A stretch of 59,249 bases of DNA. It comes from Methanosarcina sp. MSH10X1 (GTDB lineage: Archaea; Halobacteriota; Methanosarcinia; Methanosarcinales; Methanosarcinaceae). Where the stretch lies: positions 1 to 59,249 of the forward strand of contig NZ_SCHL01000021.1 of assembly GCF_004099695.1 (NCBI RefSeq), read 5' to 3'. Of this stretch, positions 56,876-59,249 are shown in pieces. The translations under genes and the position numbers were made by a program. The number at the start of each line of letters is the position of its first letter. The stretch's first letter is position 1. Under the pieces are notes generated by a model that was given only the letters and a program-made list of their open reading frames with translations, ran no database searches and was not told the origin of the DNA.

Positions 56876-58192
56876 TTACCCTCTCCAGCTTATTTTTTCT
56901 ACAGGCTCAGTGAGCCTGAACCTTCCGGTGAGGACTTTCCCTTTGAGCTCTTCGGCTGCTATAATTGCCCTTGCGCGATCGGACTGGCGTAGCGTGACCT
57001 TAATATCCCTAGGGCATCCCCCGGTTGCACACCTGACAGAGCCCAGGTTTGCAGTAAAGGCTTCCCCTCTGCATCTTGAGATGCATAGTCCGCAGTTAAA
57101 GCAAAACTCCGGGCGGTGTACGGCTCCGTTTTCTTCCCTGCTGACGGCACCCATGGGACAGGCTTCAATTACAAGGCAATCTTTGCAATTAATACATTTT
57201 CCGGGCTCGTATTCTATATTCAGGTCGGCATTATCCCATACATCGCCATAAGTGATCTCGCAGAGCGGGATCCGACCTGCAAGGTCTACAAGCTTAAGCG
57301 GAATTTCCTTATCGAGCTTCAGGATATTTTCCAGCATACCTTCGTGAAGTATCGGGATCGGGACAGCCCAGGTATTGATAATTTCAGGACCGGCAGATGT
57401 TACAAAACCTCCCATGTATTCAGGGAGCATGTCGTGCATGTCCGCAAAACCTGTGAGGTTAGGATTATCCGGAGCGCTTCGGGTGCCAGCACCCGTAACA
57501 AATCCATCCGCTCCGTTGAGTAGCACCCTTGTCCCGATCCCTATAGTCTCAAGCCCGGGATCGTTTTCTATTGGATTTAACTCGCCGCAGCCACAAAAGG
57601 TCATCTCTTTAAATTCACCTTCAAACGGCAGGGCATGGAAGATAGTATTAATGGGTTCTTTTCCGGGATTTACAAACGCCCGGTAATTTTTAAAGGCATG
57701 TCTTGTTGCATGGAGTTTCGCATAGGGGATTTCAGATAGCCGCGTTTCCACTGAAAAACGATTTCCTTCACTTGTAGTTACATCAACTTTAATGGTCTTT
57801 CCTTCTACCATCTCCCTGAATAAATGCCCGCCTCCGTAATCGGGATTTAACTCACTGTGAGCTGTCCCGAGTACGATCAGGTCCAGTACTCCAAGCCTTT
57901 CGTTGGGGCAGGGCCCTACAACGGCAGGTACGCCGTTAAGCAGGACTTCAGACGCCCTGACAAACGAGTCGGGCTCTGAGACTTTGAACGAAAGTACGGC
58001 ATATGTTCCGCTCATAATGCCGCGCGTTGCAGTAGTTACAACATCCACATCTTCAAACCCTATTTCCTCCCCTGCCCGAATTCTCGCGCTAATTTCTGTG
58101 GCCGTAAGGACTACAGCGTCTCCGGCATCAATTTTATCCTGTATTTCCGGGATTGTGCGGGACGTCCCTGTATCATCGAATGCTCCGTTCAT
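56876..58192 (-). CDS. Methanogenesis marker 16 metalloprotein (DUF39 plus ferredoxin domain)
   Basis: A 438-residue protein. The N-terminal 320 residues are a DUF39-type domain (VVTTATRGIMSGTYAVLSF, PCPNERLGVLDL, FCGCGELNPIEND) related to proteins of homocysteine synthesis from aspartate semialdehyde. The C-terminus carries two [4Fe-4S] ferredoxin motifs (CINCKDCLVIEACPMGA and CFNCGLCISRC) and a further conserved Cys in CATGGCPRDI. It is a marker protein restricted to methanogens; its exact reaction is not established. It converges with the coenzyme M genes, which suggests a link to thiol metabolism. Confidence 0.88.
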   Translation of the reverse strand: MNGAFDDTGTSRTIPEIQDKIDAGDAVVLTATEISARIRAGEEIGFEDVDVVTTATRGIMSGTYAVLSFKVSEPDSFVRASEVLLNGVPAVVGPCPNERLGVLDLIVLGTAHSELNPDYGGGHLFREMVEGKTIKVDVTTSEGNRFSVETRLSEIPYAKLHATRHAFKNYRAFVNPGKEPINTIFHALPFEGEFKEMTFCGCGELNPIENDPGLETIGIGTRVLLNGADGFVTGAGTRSAPDNPNLTGFADMHDMLPEYMGGFVTSAGPEIINTWAVPIPILHEGMLENILKLDKEIPLKLVDLAGRIPLCEITYGDVWDNADLNIEYEPGKCINCKDCLVIEACPMGAVSREENGAVHRPEFCFNCGLCISRCRGEAFTANLGSVRCATGGCPRDIKVTLRQSDRARAIIAAEELKGKVLTGRFRLTEPVEKISWRG

Positions 58193-58582
58193 GTTACCCT
58201 CAACCGGGATATTGAGTTCATCCTATTTTAGAAGCATGTTTGATCTAATGATTATAGATGGGAGACTCTGAAAATAAGATTTGGAATCGAATTAGAATTG
58301 TACATTAAAGGGAAGAATGTGATGAGTAAGCAGGTAAGAGGAAGTAAGGATGGAGAATTAAAAGTATAGAAGAGTATTCAAGAGTTGAGCAGGGCTAAAA
58401 ATCTGAGCCAGAATTGAAAAGTATGAGGCAGCAGCGGAAAATCGGCTATCAGAATGTAAAGTTCTTTATTTTCTGGAGGCTGATTTGAGTAAAAAAAGCC
58501 CGGACCACCCAAAACTTATATAAATGATGATGCGTACTATGGAGTTGCACTTTGGTGCGAAAAACGGAAACAAATAACGACT
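58193..58582. other. Region upstream of the tRNA cluster
   Basis: About 390 bases separating the marker 16 gene start from the tRNA genes. No protein gene is seen. The last 80 bases hold the tRNA promoter. Confidence 0.4.
58515..58523 (+). promoter_or_regulatory. TATA box of the tRNA operon
   Basis: CTTATATAA about 65 bases before tRNA-Val. The spacing allows a transcription start about 25 bases downstream and a short 5' leader. Confidence 0.65.
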
Positions 58583-58656
58583 GGGCTCGTGGTCTAGACG
58601 GTTATGACGTCGCCTTGACATGGCGGAGGTCCTGAGTTCGAATCTCAGCGGGCCCA
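58583..58656 (+). tRNA. tRNA-Val (GAC), copy 1
   Basis: The acceptor arm GGGCTCG pairs with CGGGCCC; the anticodon loop TTGACAT gives GAC; the T-arm has GTTCGAATC. CCA is not encoded. It is the first gene of a Val-Phe-Gly set. Confidence 0.95.
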
Positions 58657-58664
58657 CTCAAAAA

Positions 58665-58722
58665 CTTTCCGGAGATTTTTCCGGAAAGCAAAAAACAGGC
58701 TACCATTCTCAGGTGAATGGTA
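58665..58722 (+). other. Two spacer hairpins between tRNA-Val and tRNA-Phe
   Basis: CTTTCCGGA/TCCGGAAAG at 58665-58688 and TACCATTC/GAATGGTA at 58701-58722. Both recur in the second copy. They may separate or guide processing of the tRNA precursors. Confidence 0.5.
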
Positions 58723-58732
58723 AATTTTGCCT

Positions 58733-58807
58733 GCCCAGGTAGCTCAGTGGGAGAGCGCTGCCCTGAAGAGGCAGTTGTCCCCGGTTCGAATCCGGGTCTG
58801 GGCACCA
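58733..58807 (+). tRNA. tRNA-Phe (GAA), copy 1
   Basis: Acceptor GCCCAGG with CTGGGC, D-arm GCTCAGTGGGAGAGC, anticodon loop CTGAAGA giving GAA, T-arm GGTTCGAATCC. The 3' CCA is encoded. Confidence 0.96.
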
Positions 58808-58811
58808 GAGC

Positions 58812-58883
58812 ACATCAGTAGTGTAGCGGTCATCACCGGGCGTTGCCAACGCTCGAACCCGGGTTCGAATCCCGGCTGATGTA
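58812..58883 (+). tRNA. tRNA-Gly (GCC), copy 1
   Basis: Acceptor ACATCAG pairs with CTGATGT; anticodon loop TTGCCAA gives GCC; T-arm GGGTTCGAATCCC. It starts only four bases after tRNA-Phe. The first base pair is A-U, unusual because most tRNAs start with G. Confidence 0.9.
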
Positions 58884-58945
58884 TAACTTTTTTAAAAACA
58901 AATGCTCCGGAGAAGTATTTCCTGAAGCAGAAACAATAACATAAA

Positions 58946-59019
58946 GGGCTCGTGGTCTAGACGGTTATGACGTCGCCTTGACATGGCGGAGGTCCTGAGT
59001 TCGAATCTCAGCGGGCCCA
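58946..59019 (+). tRNA. tRNA-Val (GAC), copy 2
   Basis: Identical to copy 1, offset by 363 bases. Confidence 0.95.
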
Positions 59020-59095
59020 CTCAAAAACTTTCCGGAGATTTTTCCGGAAAGCAGAAAACAGGCTACCATTCTCAGGTGAATGGTAAATTTTGCCT

Positions 59096-59170
59096 GCCCA
59101 GGTAGCTCAGTGGGAGAGCGCTGCCCTGAAGAGGCAGTTGTCCCCGGTTCGAATCCGGGTCTGGGCACCA
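59096..59170 (+). tRNA. tRNA-Phe (GAA), copy 2
   Basis: Identical to copy 1, with encoded CCA, offset by 363 bases. Confidence 0.96.
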
Positions 59171-59174
59171 GAGC

Positions 59175-59246
59175 ACATCAGTAGTGTAGCGGTCATCACC
59201 GGGCGTTGCCAACGCTCGAACCCGGGTTCGAATCCCGGCTGATGTA
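59175..59246 (+). tRNA. tRNA-Gly (GCC), copy 2
   Basis: Identical to copy 1, offset by 363 bases. The window ends three bases later, so further copies could follow. Confidence 0.9.
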
Positions 59247-59249
59247 TAA

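Larger units (their letters stand above)
58583..59249 (+). repeat. 363-bp tandem duplication of the Val-Phe-Gly tRNA cluster
   Basis: From tRNA-Val to past tRNA-Gly the two copies match over about 304 bases. I found one difference, A at 58691 against G at 59054, in a spacer. The near identity points to recent duplication or gene conversion. Confidence 0.93.

Noticed and set aside
58602-59168. Minus-strand frames of 67 residues overlapping the tRNA genes (PRPGFEPGT start)
   Set aside because: They are the antisense of tRNA-Val and tRNA-Phe; this is a well-known false gene pattern.

Overview
The window looks like chromosomal DNA of a methanogenic archaeon of the genus Methanosarcina. The evidence is a fused sulfopyruvate decarboxylase next to cysteate synthase (the Methanosarcinales route to coenzyme M), a methanogenesis marker 16 protein, a tetrahydrosarcinapterin-type glutamate ligase, an archaeal membrane-bound Lon protease, Trm56, AMP phosphorylase, CooS/CooF carbon monoxide dehydrogenase, many TPR and HEAT proteins, long AT-rich spacers, and near-exclusive use of TAA and TGA as stops. 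The species cannot be fixed from the sequence alone.

Layout. 1-2157: a large secreted DUF2341/LamG/PKD protein with an inserted beta-propeller, cut by the window edge. 2158-8714: a degenerate spacer, then mostly minus-strand small-molecule and RNA genes (ACT regulator, shikimate-kinase-like kinase, Trm56 with AMP phosphorylase) and two small unknown proteins. 9493-11955: an FtsX-type permease with a PGF-CTERM-like surface protein. 12360-16608: cobyric acid synthase, a spacer rich in hairpin repeats, an alanine dehydrogenase/ornithine cyclodeaminase family enzyme and a DUF434 protein. 16613-20974: two paralogous TPR proteins flanking a coiled-coil protein and a PPP-type Ser/Thr phosphatase; the second TPR gene carries a one-base frameshift. 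21539-25634: small membrane proteins, an LrgA/LrgB pair, and an M14 carboxypeptidase followed by a free copy of its N-terminal prodomain.

25839-31936 (plus strand): a NifS/NifU pair with an altered cluster ligand in the scaffold, an MptN-like ligase, Pth2, a transglutaminase-like protein and TruD. 32145-38636 (minus strand): a HEAT-repeat secreted protein interrupted by an in-frame TAG (possible pyrrolysine), small membrane proteins, CTP synthase and a Trm112-like protein. 39159-44487 (plus strand): CooS-CooF, two universal stress proteins and a nucleoside-recognition (Gate) transporter-like protein. 44813-49580 (minus strand): LonB, TldD and PmbA, tightly packed as one proteolysis unit. 50096-53712: TPR protein, a protein reusing the Lon transmembrane hairpin, a TPR pseudogene, a cytochrome-b5-like lipoprotein, and small proteins. 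54093-58192: coenzyme M synthesis genes and marker 16. 58583-end: a tandem duplication of a Val-Phe-Gly tRNA cluster.

The strongest unusual signals are the in-frame UAG in the HEAT-repeat gene, the free prodomain beside the M14 peptidase, the Lon-type membrane hairpin used twice in a neighbouring protein, the Cys-to-His change in the NifU scaffold, and the TPR/PPP phosphatase neighbourhood.
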